Shown piece after piece: positions 1 to 11,801 of a DNA stretch of 64,000 bases. The position numbers and the translations under genes are program-made. Location of the stretch: assembly GCA_914767715.1 (NCBI GenBank), contig OU612067.1, positions 18,729,001 to 18,793,000 on the forward strand, in the 5' to 3' direction. Positions within the stretch are counted from its first letter, which is position 1, and every line of letters begins with the position of its first letter. This DNA is from Membranipora membranacea. Its lineage: Eukaryota; Bryozoa; Gymnolaemata; Cheilostomatida; Membraniporidae. The notes under the pieces are model-generated. The model was not told the DNA's origin. It made no database searches and saw nothing but the letters and a program-made list of their open reading frames with translations.

Positions 1-298
1 ATCATTGGCTGTTGGGTGGGAAAGAAAGCCAATGTCAGGTCACTGAAAGTACCTAGAATTTTAACATTCACTATATATCGAACAAGCTATCTCAGGAAAA
101 ATACTATTTGAGCAGACAAGGGTTCTCTCCCACCCACCAGAAAATCAGATCAGAGCCAGCAATTTGGGTGGTTTTGAGCCTAGATAATGTTTGCTATCAA
201 TTTTTGAGGGATGTTTATTGTCAACCCACAAGTGAATCAATGCTTGAAACCTCTTGTCTCAATTTGAAATGAGGTGTGCTCTGATCCATCTTTTGTAG

Positions 299-3200
299 AT
301 GTTAGAGCGAGGCTCAGATTATTATGGATTGAAACAGAGGCATGAGAGACACATGGAGATCATGGCTCACGTGGAGAGGACTCTACAGGACAGAGGTCAG
401 ACCATGTAATCCTCAGCTTTTAATGGCCTGTTCAGTGTTCACCTGCTAAACTACACTGAAATCGAGACATCGCTATTGGCATGTGTGTCTCCGAGCGTTA
501 GAGTCGATTTAGCATGAGTACCTACTAACTAACACCCCTAATTGATGAAATTGACTTAAGTCAAATGAATTAATTCACTCTATCAATCATATATACATGC
601 AATATCATATCACATTATCAGTCTGATGCTAAACAGCTGCCTATTAATAACCAAATCATGGTACAATCCTGGATCTCTATTCAGGCATGTTTCCCTCATG
701 TTAGATTTGTCGACTTTCCTCAAATTTCTAAAGCTTTTGGTGACAAAAAATGTGTTAATAATTTTGTTTCCGTCTCACAGGAATTCGGACACAAGTTGTC
801 AGTAGGACAAATTTCACCCCTGAATCACTGAAAGGAGCTGATATCGTATTCTCTGCAGGGGGTGATGGCACATTTCTGCTTGCTGCTAGTAAGATCCGCA
901 CACCAGATCTGCCTCTTATTGGTGTTAACACAGATCCTGAAAGGTAAATTTTTTGCCTACGAACAAATTTGATCTCATTTCAAGAAGTTGTCCCCTCTCT
1001 GAACAATACATCAATGAGTGAGCAACTTTGATTCAACCTTAAATACTACCTATGACATAAAGTTTTGTCAGGTTTGCATGGTAAACAAATTCAATGCATC
1101 AAAATTTTTTACCATGCAAACCTGACAAAACATTATCATAAGTAACTGCCAGACTATAACATGCATTGGTCTTTGGGTAGTAATTTAGATCTTTAGTCAT
1201 ACATCAGTCTGTAGTTTACAGGACAATTTTACTGGTTCATACAACAGAAGGCTAGAGCATCTATCTCATGTTTAAATCATATCTCCCTTTATTTTTCATT
1301 ACAAAGGGGATAGTTGGTGTGCCAGAGAAGTGAATGCGGTGCATCCCTCAATAGTTGGTGATATAACTCGTTATACGACATAACTGAACAACCTGGTTTT
1401 ATCTTATTATGATGAAACTTTCTGTCTCTGATAATGACCATAATTTTCACTGGTTTAATTTTGTAGATCAGAAGGATATCTGTGTCTTCACCGCAAATAC
1501 TCGTTCAAGTTTGGAAAAGCACTGGATAAGCTACTTTCAGCAGACACAAGGTAAATCTTCTCTTACTGTGATATGTATTGCACAGGACTCTTTGACTTGA
1601 ATTCACTCTATGTGTTGGCTGGTTTACGCCTTTCCTACGTAGATCGTCAAACTACTATCCTTCGTTCATGTGATCCATGTTTTAAGATATTTTCATGGAA
1701 GCCCAAAGCCGTAATGGATAAACATAGCACAATGTAACTATGTCTGACGTGAAATTAATTTATTGTTGTTATCAGGTGGTTATATCGTAAAAGAATCAGA
1801 ATAACAATGTCTGGTAAACATGCTAACGATCAGCCAGTTCAACTCCTAGAACAGCAACTATCCGCACCAGAATTCAGGTATAATAAACTACTTACGGTCA
1901 AAGAATATAACCATGAAGACTTTCAGACCAGCCATCATATCACCTGAGTCCAAGATAAGCTGAGACATCTGAAGTTGGCCAAACCCATTTGTCATGACAA
2001 GTTACTAACCTGGTTGCAATATAGAAATCATGCCCCAAAAACCAAACAGAAATCCCTTTCCTTTGGCACCTTAGCACTTTATACATGGCTTGGCTTTTTA
2101 TCCAATTTTTACAACCACCGTCTGCACTTTGCAACAAAACAACATGAATAATGTGTATGTGGTAATACTACTACCTTATTTTACAAAATCATCGTGTAAC
2201 AAAATAATTATATGTGTCGTGTGTATTAAAATTTTAAAAACTACTCGCCAAAAATAAGTGATATTAAAATTTGCGGTTTACTGATAATCTCAAATAATGT
2301 TGTTTTCTATTTATATTTTACCCAGATTCAGTGAGCACGTCCGTGAGCATGAGTTACATCATTCACCATCTTCAGTAGCTGAACACCAGCAGCGCAGAGT
2401 GCTGCCTATACTCGCTCTTAATGATGTGTTTATCGGTGAATCACTCTCCGCCAGGTCAGTATACATTGTTCGAATCACCTTCTATGATCCGTTACATTGA
2501 CATATGATTGGAAAACTTGTCTTACTCTTATTTAGAGGATACAGATTTGTGCGAACCATGTGAATTCTCTATTTGAGCAGCATGGCAGCCAAGTTATCTG
2601 TTGACATTTATCTCTCTTTTTTATACTGCAATTTTTGGCGAATACTTAATGAACTTTATATTATGGCATGATTTTTATGGGTGTATTTCTATGAACCCTG
2701 TTTCACGCACAACATGCATGACATAGTCTTGTATAACTGTTGCTTTCACTATTAGGGATTGATATGTGCTAAAAATCACCATAGAACATGTCGTTACTTA
2801 TCAAGCTGATTCATGACTTTGGGAAGTACAATCCTGTAAGACTATCACAGTGATTAAATATGTCTACAGTTTAGTGAATACATCACTTCATGTACTCCAA
2901 CGGCTGGACCATTACTATATTGTTGTTTGTACACTCCCAGTACTCCAGTGCCGCGACGGTATTTATATTATTATTTGGACAGGGTGTCTTATTATGAGCT
3001 GTCTATAGACGGAGCTCCCACAGTGAAACAGAAGAGTTCAGGTATAACTGTGTGTACAGGTACTGGATCCTCCTCCTGGCATTTCAACATCAACAGTCTA
3101 CAAACTCAGGATATCAAAGAAATCCTCAGAATCAGTAAGATATTATTGTTTTATCTTAGTCTCTTATAACGGTTAAATACTACCCAAAGACCAATGCATG

Positions 3201-4551
3201 TTATAGTTTTGTCTGATTTGCATGGTAAAACATATAAAATGCTCTACTAGGCATGAATTATTGATGGTGGAAGAAGTGCCTCCGATAAGAAAAGGTAACT
3301 ACCATTATATACATGATGATGTCACAGTCTCCCGGAAGTGGTTTTTTCTTGCATTGCACTTCCGGGAGACTGTGACATCATAATGCAGAGAATCGGACTT
3401 GCTTTACTTTTTCCACCATCAAAAAGTCATGCCAAGTGGTCCATTCAATTTTTTTACCATGCAAACCTGACAAAACTTCATCATAAGTAACTGCCTGACT
3501 ATAACATACATTTGTCTTTGGTTAGTCTTTAAAGTGGATACCCAATGAAGTTCTAACTTACTGTATGTTTTTCATGAGGTTCTAAGCTCTCATTTGAGCC
3601 ATTGGACAAAACTCTACACCTACCACAGGCAGATCTGTTGATGCTCAAAGCTGATGCTTCATGAAAACAGTCAAGGTCCCAGCTCATGATGTCACAAGCA
3701 GTGTTTTCTTAAATTACTGTGATACCGGATGTGAATAAATGGACTCGCTAGAATGTAGGATTTTTTGGTGACCATAACTGATGTGTCGGCTATTTATATA
3801 TGACCCTCTTATCAATTGATTGGTAACATGGGCTTTAGCTAATACTTTTTGCCAGTTGGTTTAATTAATAAAACAATCTATAAGTATCCCTACCATGATG
3901 TTTGTATGTTGTAACAGCTCAGGAGAAGACTGGTATAGACATACCATATAATAACAAAGAGCTGGTTAGATGTGTGTACTCAAAGTTTAACAAGTCACTA
4001 TACTTCTCACCTTCCTCACCTAAGATAGCGTTCACAGTGAGAGACCCAGTACACACAGGAATATACAGAGTGGGAGACCCCAGAGGATTCGCTCAGAGGT
4101 GCGTTTGTAATCTTAGTGGGCACTGGTTGATATAAGTGTTTCAATAATAGGCATATTATACTTGTATTGTCTTGTTTATACCTTCAGATGGTTTTCAGTT
4201 GAAAAGTTTTTTTCTCAGAATCTGCAATGAAAAATGTGATTGATATTGGCTTTATTCAATTATGTTACGCTATAAGTAGTTTAGGCTCAATATCCTAATG
4301 GTTTCGTTCTCCATGTGCGTATTTGTAAGCTGATTAGGCTGATAGGCTGTTTGCCTGATCTTTTACTTATATTACATTTATTGTCTTTGGCATGAAAATA
4401 ACTGTTTTGTTTCAGGCTACATATTCGATCTCGTATGTGGGATGCTTGTCTTGTAATAGACGGGGGCGTGACCTTCCAGTTCAATGATGGTGCTGAGGCT
4501 ACCTTGGAGATTAATGATGATGATGTTCTCAGGACTGCTCAAATAGACTGA
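299..4551 (+). CDS. NADK2: NAD kinase 2, mitochondrial (5' end missing)
   Basis: Phosphorylates NAD+ to NADP+ using ATP; the family acts in the mitochondrial matrix. Coding exons read at 299-395, 781-943, 1467-1550, 1776-1877, 2326-2454, 2983-3134, 3918-4098 and 4416-4551 (TGA 4549-4551); all junctions are GT-AG and keep one frame. The diagnostic GGDGTFLLAASKI motif lies in the exon at 781-943, followed by GVNTDPERSEG across the next junction. Other family hallmarks are LNDVFIGESLS (exon at 2326) and the glycine/serine loop CTGTGSSSW (exon at 2983). The protein ends LRTAQID. The first visible exon already aligns inside the kinase, so the mitochondrial leader and N-terminal exon or exons lie left of the window. 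Introns 2 and 6 carry MITEs. A poly(A) signal AATAAA sits at 5133-5138. The frame is unbroken, so the gene looks functional. Confidence 0.95.
1039..1187. mobile_element. MITE copy 1 in NADK2 intron 2
   Basis: About 150 bp inverted-repeat element. The left end reads TTAAATACTACC and runs to a TTTGCATGGTAAA block; the right end is its reverse complement, TTTACCATGCAAA to GGGTAGTAATTTAG. The same terminal sequence recurs at 3173-3532. The right-hand TTAA is degenerate. It has no coding capacity. TTAA insertion points to a piggyBac-type family by inference. Confidence 0.75.
3173..3532. mobile_element. MITE copy 2 in NADK2 intron 6, with nested hairpin
   Basis: About 360 bp element of the same family as 1039-1187. 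It begins TTAAATACTACCCAAAGACC and ends with the matching complement CTTTGGTTAGTCTTTAA, so TTAA flanks both ends (3173-3176 and 3529-3532). The GCATGGTAAA / TTTACCATGC blocks are shared with copy 1. The centre holds a separate strong hairpin at 3316-3381 that copy 1 lacks, which suggests a composite or nested insertion. Confidence 0.8.
3316..3381. repeat. Perfect 25-bp inverted repeat, 16-nt loop
   Basis: Arm 3316-3340 is the exact reverse complement of arm 3357-3381; the loop is 3341-3356. Each arm carries CCGGAAGTG, an ETS-type core. It lies inside MITE copy 2. Confidence 0.9.
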
Positions 4552-5601
4552 GGATCCATACTTCACCTGGTTTTTACTATGCAATCATGTCATTCATAAT
4601 TTATTTTCAAAATATGTAAATAATGTAAATGAATAGTATCGGAAAATATGTCTATTATCTCACAATGTAAATGCTGGTATTCGGCTTGGAGTGGACATAT
4701 TTACCATGTTATTATAAGTGCTGTTTGTATTATTTGTAATTTGGTATATCCGCTTTTCTTCACAACTGGCTTCTTGGAAACTGTAAGTCTAGCTGCCAGT
4801 GAAGGTGTTGACTTTGTTTTTTCCCTGCATGTGTGAAGTGGTACATTTGATCACTCTGCTTGCAGGATAGCCTTGTGACATAGTCTATCTCTGCAGCACA
4901 GCGGTGGCGGCGCTGCCTTCCATCAAGAAAGGCAACTCCCAGTGTTCAAGGTTATGAGATATCAAAGCCAGTGTTCCGTGTAAGCCCAATTATTTCTAAA
5001 CAACGGGTTTCTATTGTTTTCCCAATTTGGGTACTCAGACTAGGTGAATTAGTTCAAGCCCTATGCTGCAGAGACGAACGTATGCCTCAACAGTTCGCAC
5101 ATGCGCAGACTGACATTTGATAGCCATGAGGAAATAAATGGAAATATCTCATAAGATGTGAATACTTTTCTGCTCTACATCAATGAGGGCACAACTCCTT
5201 ATATTAAGGGGGTCACAAATCCATGATATCAAAACACATGAAATAACAACCTAAGCAAATGATCAATCAATGTATTTATACAAAGGACACTCACGGCTCA
5301 CTTAACGTCATTTCCTCCGTCAGCAATATGTCTCACAGAAAGTCGTGTATTGTTTGCTGCCTTGAAATACTTGAGTCAAGTTTATCAGCAGCAATAGGAT
5401 TATTATGCTGTTATGATGCAGAGACAGTTCATCAACCTCCACACAGTGCTGATATTGGTTTCTTTTATTGGTAACGTCAAACTTCAATTAAGTAAGTACA
5501 TAAATTGAATTTATGAGCAAGTAAGCAAATTTATGCCTCTCCATTGAGTTTCGTCTGATGATTTGTTATATGTGATAAGATGATGATGGATGAAGTTCAA
5601 T

Positions 5602-5631
5602 CAGAGACTATAGATATATCTATAGTCTCTG
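5602..5631. repeat. 30-nt perfect palindrome
   Basis: Self-complementary sequence centred between 5616 and 5617, rich in TATAG/CTATA. Similar CTATAG and GTCTCTGG words recur near 11505-11530, downstream of the same gene. Confidence 0.8.
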
Positions 5632-5658
5632 GTTTAATCTCTGGACCCGGCACTCATT

Positions 5659-5721
5659 TCTGATTTGGTACTGGCTAAATTTGATTTGGAACAGGACTAA
5701 TCTGATTTGGAACAGGACTAA
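5659..5721. repeat. Three 21-bp tandem repeats
   Basis: Units at 5659-5679, 5680-5700 and 5701-5721 share the core TGATTTGG(A/T)AC. The last two differ at a single base. They end about 14 bp before the TATA-like sequence. Confidence 0.85.
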
Positions 5722-5898
5722 AAGTACCGCCTCGTCTATAAAAATAGTAGCCGAAATTCCGACAGGCAAGGGTATTGGGTTTGGCTTGAGTACCATGGGT
5801 CCCTGTACCTGTACTCTAGAGGGGTAACCCTCTCCGCAATGACGACTTAGATGATGGATAATCGTCTAGCACAGATCTGAACTTTTTTGTATTTTAGG

Positions 5899-8800
5899 CA
5901 CTGAGGTGGTCTCCTGTACAAGAAGCTCTATAACTATATCATATGCAGATTACAAAAACATCTCTGATCAACTTTTGCATGCAGAAATGGCCGGAGGTAT
6001 TTTAACTTTCAGCTCTAATCCCATAGACATTGTCTAGGTCTAATCGTTTCAGAAAAAAAAAAGATTATACAGTGTACTCCTCTTAATCCAGACTTTATAA
6101 TTCAGAACTCCTGTTAATTTTGACACGGAAAATTGATCCCTTTAGCCAAATCTCAATGCATTCTAATGTCACCTAATTCATACTGTTGGTTTATTACATC
6201 ACATTGAGATCAGGTTGAAATCTGCCGTTCACCTTCATGAAAATTGTTTAATCTACAAAATCGTTGTAGAAGGAGAGCGCTTACATTATCCCGACGGTCC
6301 CGATCATAGTGCTATAATAACTGGATATATCGATACAAGCTATACTAACTCGACAACGCTGACCATCTTCATCGATGTACCGCATATCTACTACCATGGC
6401 TGGCGAAAACGATCCTTTGACAGATTTAACTTAACAATATTAGTGTACACCTGTGTAACTGGGAGTGCCTGGTTAGTCTGCTACACCCTCTGAGGGCGCT
6501 ACTTAATCTAGACACTGCATGCAAGCAGATAGTTTGGGATTTGTGAATAACTCCCTGATTGCGATAACACAGTCTTCACTCTCTGCATGCAAGAAAAAAC
6601 CTCTTCTCATCAGTTGCATTCAACACTGACTATAGCCATCAGTTTTAAATACAATGTATCTCACCTTGCCTACCCCCCAACCCAACATATTCACTGTCCT
6701 GCTGACCACAAGCGCCACTACCCAATCATCATGTAATAGTTATCGATAGTTTCAGGACCATTTTGCCTCCCTCGTCATACTAATACTGTGTGTTGTTGTT
6801 GTTGTTTTACAGCTGGGTAAACATGAGCACAGGCTACAAAAATTACCCGAATATAAGATTGCGTGAGTATGCTTGTTTATATGAACTTTTTGTTGAGCCC
6901 ATGGTGCTCTTTGTAACATGTATCAAATTGTGTCAAAGAGAATCAGCAGTAAAATTTTTTTGTAGGCGGAGTCCGGACAACTCTTAATGTTATTGGTTTT
7001 TGTTAGCATGATGGCTTAACTTTTGATACAAAAAACTGATCGCATCACCATAAAAACAGTATACCACAATACTTGAACTCGGTTTCATCCAATTATTTTA
7101 TAGCGAGATACCCAGTAGATCCTCCAGCTAATATCAGATTTGGTAATATCGGGAGAGAGATGTTATACAGGCTCACATGGATGACACGCGGCTCGCTGGT
7201 ATCCTGTAATCTCTATCTATATGATGAGCTGCTCCATCAGTGTAAGTTCCCTCTATGGGCTGTTAGTTGTTTTAGTCTCAAACTTTAAAAGAGTGGAGTA
7301 GTAATTATCACCCTTTTAGCCTGAAATATTTCATTGCAACAAGGGGGTAGCAATCTTTTAATTTCATAAACTTTCTAAATGGCAACTATGTCTTTGCTAG
7401 CCATGGGTACAGGGAATATTTTTATGTTACATTTGATCTTTTTCACAGATTTTGCTCTATATAAATACCAACCTAGCCACATGTGCTGGCTCTAATTTGT
7501 ATTTCACATTTTATCCTACCAATTGTAATCACTGTCTCATCACAAGTACTGACAGTCCATTCAAACAAACAGACCTACCCGAAGAATCTCTAACAGACTT
7601 TGATAAAGATTCTGTCAGTCGCCGTCACAATCACTGTCCATTATCAGATTTTTGAAGCGGGATCATAACAGTCATGATGAGAATTGGCCATTTTTTTCCT
7701 CACTGTTTTAGACAATTATACTGGCCACGAATTGAATGAGACAGAATTAGTACAATGGCAAAGCCACAGTTTCACTATACCAGTTACAGGCAGACAAAGT
7801 TATATCGGGAACACAACCATTTCAGCGTTATTTTCTCGCGATAGCAGACCTCTACACATGCAGTGTATGGATTCATGTTATAGCACAAAGAATGTCTCTA
7901 TGAGACCAACATTAGGTATGGTATGCTCCATTAGGTATGATCATGAAAATTTGAAACAACCACAAACAATTATACCTTTTATATCTTGTAATTGCTTTTT
8001 TATCCAACTAGACATGTAAACAACACATTAGGGCCATCACGAGTTTTATTGGGAACCTCATAAATAAAAAAAGCCAGTATTTGTCGTTCATATCATGATG
8101 GTTTTATTTTATTGTAAATCTCACTCATACTGGCTGTGGATTCTCTTATATTGGTTGGTCTGCCTATGGATAACAAATCCAATTCTATGTCTCTATCGTG
8201 TCTCTATGATGACTCCTTTTGTGACTCCATTGTTGTTGATATATTCAGTTTTTTTGGTTGATGCAGCCAGGGAGAATTTTCCTGATGCAGCAGCTTAAAG
8301 ATTCATTACTCGAATTTGATTTCATTTCAAATGAAGTGGTATGTTTAAAAATATGTACTTGGCCTTTTTTAGAACCTCCGAGACTGCTCGTTTGGTTGAT
8401 GAAGCGGATAGTGTTTGGAGTGGTGTTAAGAGTTCAGGAACAGGCCAGGTTGCGTTATGAACAGCGTATCAAGTACGTTGTGATCTACCGTAAGCTTGGA
8501 CTTACAGATCAATGGATCAAAATAGTAGATCAGGAAGTTTGGAAGACCCAGAAACCCTTGAAAGATGGACCTTGGACGGGTCGAGTCTTCAATGTCACGG
8601 TAACCAATGGCATATGTATCATTGGATACAAAACGCTTCATATATTTTCTAATTGGTGTACAAGGGGTTTTCATAAAGTCTTTCTGAGTGTTAACTTCCT
8701 GTTTACCTGTGAAAGTGCCAGGAAAGTGCCAATTTAATGAAATTAAAAACACTGTGGAAACTTAAATCCATGTATAGATAAAGGAAAGGGGGGGGGGGGC

Positions 8801-10900
8801 GCCATCTACCCAACAAAGACAGCCCTCCTACACAGGCTTATCTGACATGGTTATCTTGTACTCTCATCCTGGTATAGTAATAATCACCTACTTGACAGAT
8901 TCAACCATTAGATGCCGGACAGACTTATTATCTGAAAATCGTGGGCATAGATTATTACGGATTCAGAACTCAGGAGACTCTTGCTCAGTTTGCTACAAGT
9001 AAGGTCACTCTAAATGAAACCAATTCAGAATAAGTGAGGATGATTCCAAGGATAAATAACTGCCTTATTGACTAGATTAAAAAAAACTTTATGCATCACT
9101 GGAGTGGAGGTAGAGTTTAGTATCGCGTGGGTTCAACCTCAGGATTATCACATCATGTTCCCAATACTTTTTACCAAAAGTTAGGACTGGTATCTTTTTA
9201 AATAGTTTCATACTGGTTGTTAGCAAAAAGATTTAAAAAAAGAAAAGAGACATTCCGATAACATCAATGTGATATGTCATTGCAAATATTACCAAATAAA
9301 CTGATCCTGAGCGTCAGCAGTTGGCCGATCAATATTTTGTTAGGGGGCTTTCATAGACAAATACTCATTTATATTTATATGTTGATTGATATAATAATAA
9401 AGCTTTATATTTATAGTGCCCCCTCCACCAATGGACTTAGCAGTGGACACTACAAAGGATGACACATTACACGTAGGATGGTCATCACCATCTTTCAGCA
9501 GTGAGACAGACTATGATAGCTCTTATATACCATATGCATGGTGTCGAGTGATGAAAGATGTAAGTATTTCATATCAAACATTACTTTTACCTCATGAGCC
9601 AACAAATTAACAATATTTTGGTGCCTTGCGGCTCGCTTATAATTGCGTGTAAATTTCACCGCTGGTCATGACTTGAGACTGCTCTGACATTCAGTATGAA
9701 GACTTGACACTTCCAACTGGGACTCCGTAGCTGATTGCATCATCAGTGCTGTGTATGTTTATCAGTGGTGGAAAGGGAAAAAAATAAGTGCATATACACT
9801 TATTGAAGGTGTATAGGCATTGATGTGAACTTCCTATACACCGTATAGGCCCATTTCCACCACTGATGTTTATCATTTATGCTTTCAGCCTGTAGAAGAT
9901 TGCAGTAAACTGGCTTCAAAAATCACATATAACTCTCACAGCTCGAGATACAACTATAACCTCACACATACACATCATGGTCAAACTCTTGAGATTGGCG
10001 CTAGGTTTCGAAGATATTGGTCTTCCAGCGAGGGTTCATTCATGAATATCAGAACAAGTAAGCCACCTTATGCAGCAAGTTGCGAGTATCTGTTTATATT
10101 TTCATCACACATGGGCTGGCAATAGCAGTGGAAAATCAAAGTACTCTACTGATTTCAAAAACGTTGTATTTTCCATTCGTAGTCATTACACTACCACAAG
10201 AAATCTCCACATCAAGAACGTAAAGATATCGTGTTCAGTTTATTATAATTTGTAGTGATTATCTAATTTTAGGACCACTACCAGTGAAGGATCTGAGTTG
10301 GACACCTATCAACTCTACTCATTACAAAGTGATCTGGATCATTCCACAAACACATTTCACCAGGTAAGAACAAAAGCTGTTACTTAAAATAAGCTATGCC
10401 CATAGAAGGGAGGCAATTCCGAATTGCTTGCAATTCAGCACCCACCCTCTCTGTTTACCTGTGACAAGACAAACTGCCTCAGAACGTGGTTACAACTGGG
10501 ACTGCCAGTGATACATACTTCGCAGAATAGATATGTAATACAATATATGTAATGTGGTTATGATTCTGTGGTGGCCCCTCCTATTAGTTGACAGTATCTT
10601 TGTTGAGTACTCAAATTCCCTCCGTATCATCTCAAACAAAAACAAACAGTGTCTGTATGATCTTCGGCCACGGTATACTTTGTAAGAGAAGCCAACTCAC
10701 TTTCGACAATTTTCAGTGTTGAGGTGTCAAGAAATGGGTTGAACCCCGTAATAATACCAGCCAATCAGAACAGCTGTTACTTACCTTGGCCTGAGATATC
10801 TGAACTCCCAGATAATAAACAGATACACAATGTGAAGGTTCACACTGTGTCTGGAGAGACAAAGAGCAGAGAGAGACAGATATTCGTTCCGCTTGTCTAA
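5899..10900 (+). CDS. Secreted multi-FN3 cytokine-receptor-like protein (5' end unresolved)
   Basis: Exons read in one continuous frame: 5899-5996, 6270-6444 (donor uncertain), 6813-6862, 7104-7241, 7477-7545 (donor uncertain), 7712-7915, 8373-8599, 8899-8998, 9417-9559, 9889-10057, 10273-10363 and 10717-10900 (TAA 10898-10900). Domain starts typical of fibronectin III are visible: VDPPANIRF (exon 7104), EPPRLLVW (8373), PPPPMDLAVD (9417) and RPLPVKDLSW (10273). The exon at 8899 gives the second half of an FN3, LDAGQTYYLKI. The exon at 9889 ends with YWSSSEGS where class I receptors have WSXWS. Many N-x-S/T sites (e.g. NNTYG-like NYTG, NSTT, NVT) suggest glycosylation in the secretory pathway. 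The protein stops right after the last FN3 with no membrane span. Signal peptide and start were not found. Alternatives: a non-cytokine FN3 adhesion or matrix protein. Poly(A) signal 11238-11243. Confidence 0.7.
9763..9865. mobile_element. hAT-type MITE with exact 8-bp target duplication
   Basis: The 103-bp element begins CAGTGGTGGAAA and ends TTTCCACCACTG. It is flanked by the same 8 bp, ATGTTTAT, at 9755-9762 and 9866-9873. Eight-base duplications and CAG...CTG ends are typical of hAT transposons. Internal palindromic words (TAAGTGCATATACACTTA) extend the hairpin. There is no transposase ORF. The right-hand duplication lies just before the acceptor of the exon at 9889. Confidence 0.88.
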
Positions 10901-11243
10901 GAAGTCGGACCAAAAAGACAGCTCATTGATGTGTTGCCTTTTTATATTTTGTCGATTTGGTCAGAAATAGAGTATAGTCATAATCACTGTTATTTTATTG
11001 GGTTGATTTGTGATCTTAATCAAATTATTTACGTATTTGTTTTACAATTTGTTTATTTATTTGGGGTTTTTCTAGATGTTTACAGCTAACAATCAGCTAA
11101 CTTTCATCATTAACAGCCCGTAGATGTCAGGTTCATATGCCAAGTGTCAGCAGAGCATTATCATTGTTAATACTTTAGTCATGTATTTGACTATCAATGT
11201 TTTGATGAGAAACACAGGCGCTTTCGATGATTTTGTCAATAAA

Positions 11244-11801
11244 TAATATTGTAACATGTTGCAGAAGACCACACCATTGTTCTTTTTAAACCTTTATTTT
11301 TCGGTCCTGGATAGTAGATTTTATTCACAATACAAGTAACTTGTTGTATTAAACAAAAAAGTTCAACCGAACATACTGAATCATCTACCAGATTGTGGCT
11401 TTCAATCAGTGTTTATGTGTGAAACCACGCCTGTCATCATCCTTCACACATAGTATTCTGATGGGATCACAAAGTACTCTGTGATCCCATCACAGATAGT
11501 ATAATCTATAGTATAATCTACTGTCTCTGGTATTATCACATCTTTAAATAATAAATACATAACAGTAAAGGTTGGCAGCTTATCATGCTGTGGTCAACCT
11601 ATAACCTTTGACCTGATGCTCAAAGAAATTGTCAATCATCATTGTAAGGGTGGATAACGATGGAAGCCTTTCTTTGCCGGGCTGAGCTCAGGCTACAGGC
11701 TGCTTTAGTAAACAATCATGATGAGGGCCTGATGGATTGATTTTGCCTCATTTGCTGAGTTGAGTTCTTTGAAGCTGGTCAAGAACATTTTGGATCTCAA
11801 C
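11244..11801. other. Gap between receptor-like and small secreted gene
   Basis: Starts after the receptor gene's poly(A) signal. Holds a hairpin with 13-bp perfect arms (11459-11471 and 11480-11492, 8-nt loop). No further ORF or exon recognised. The promoter of the next gene must lie here, but I see no clear TATA box. Confidence 0.5.
11459..11492. repeat. Hairpin, 13-bp perfect arms
   Basis: The arms TGATGGGATCACA and its complement enclose AAGTACTC. It lies in the receptor gene's downstream flank, with related CTATAG words just after it. Confidence 0.8.

Larger units (their letters stand above)
4552..5898. other. NADK2 3' UTR and gap before the receptor-like gene
   Basis: The first part is NADK2 3' UTR up to the poly(A) signal at 5133-5138. 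After it come a 30-nt perfect palindrome (5602-5631), three 21-bp tandem repeats (5659-5721) and a TATA-like TCTATAAAAATAG at about 5735-5747. The missing 5' exon or exons of the next gene should lie here, but I could not find one that splices in phase with the exon at 5899. Confidence 0.6.

Noticed and set aside
4648-4836. 62-codon ORF with a hydrophobic stretch, considered as a signal exon for the receptor-like gene
   Set aside because: Lies in the NADK2 3' UTR before its poly(A) signal, and its possible donor is out of phase with the exon at 5899.
5804-5828. ATG in good context near 5804, considered as the receptor gene start
   Set aside because: The only nearby donor leaves the wrong phase for the exon at 5899 and the peptide is not a signal sequence.
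8258-8737. 159-codon plus-strand ORF taken as one coding block
   Set aside because: Only 8373-8599 is exon (acceptor TTTTTTAG, donor GTAACC); the ends are intron read-through.
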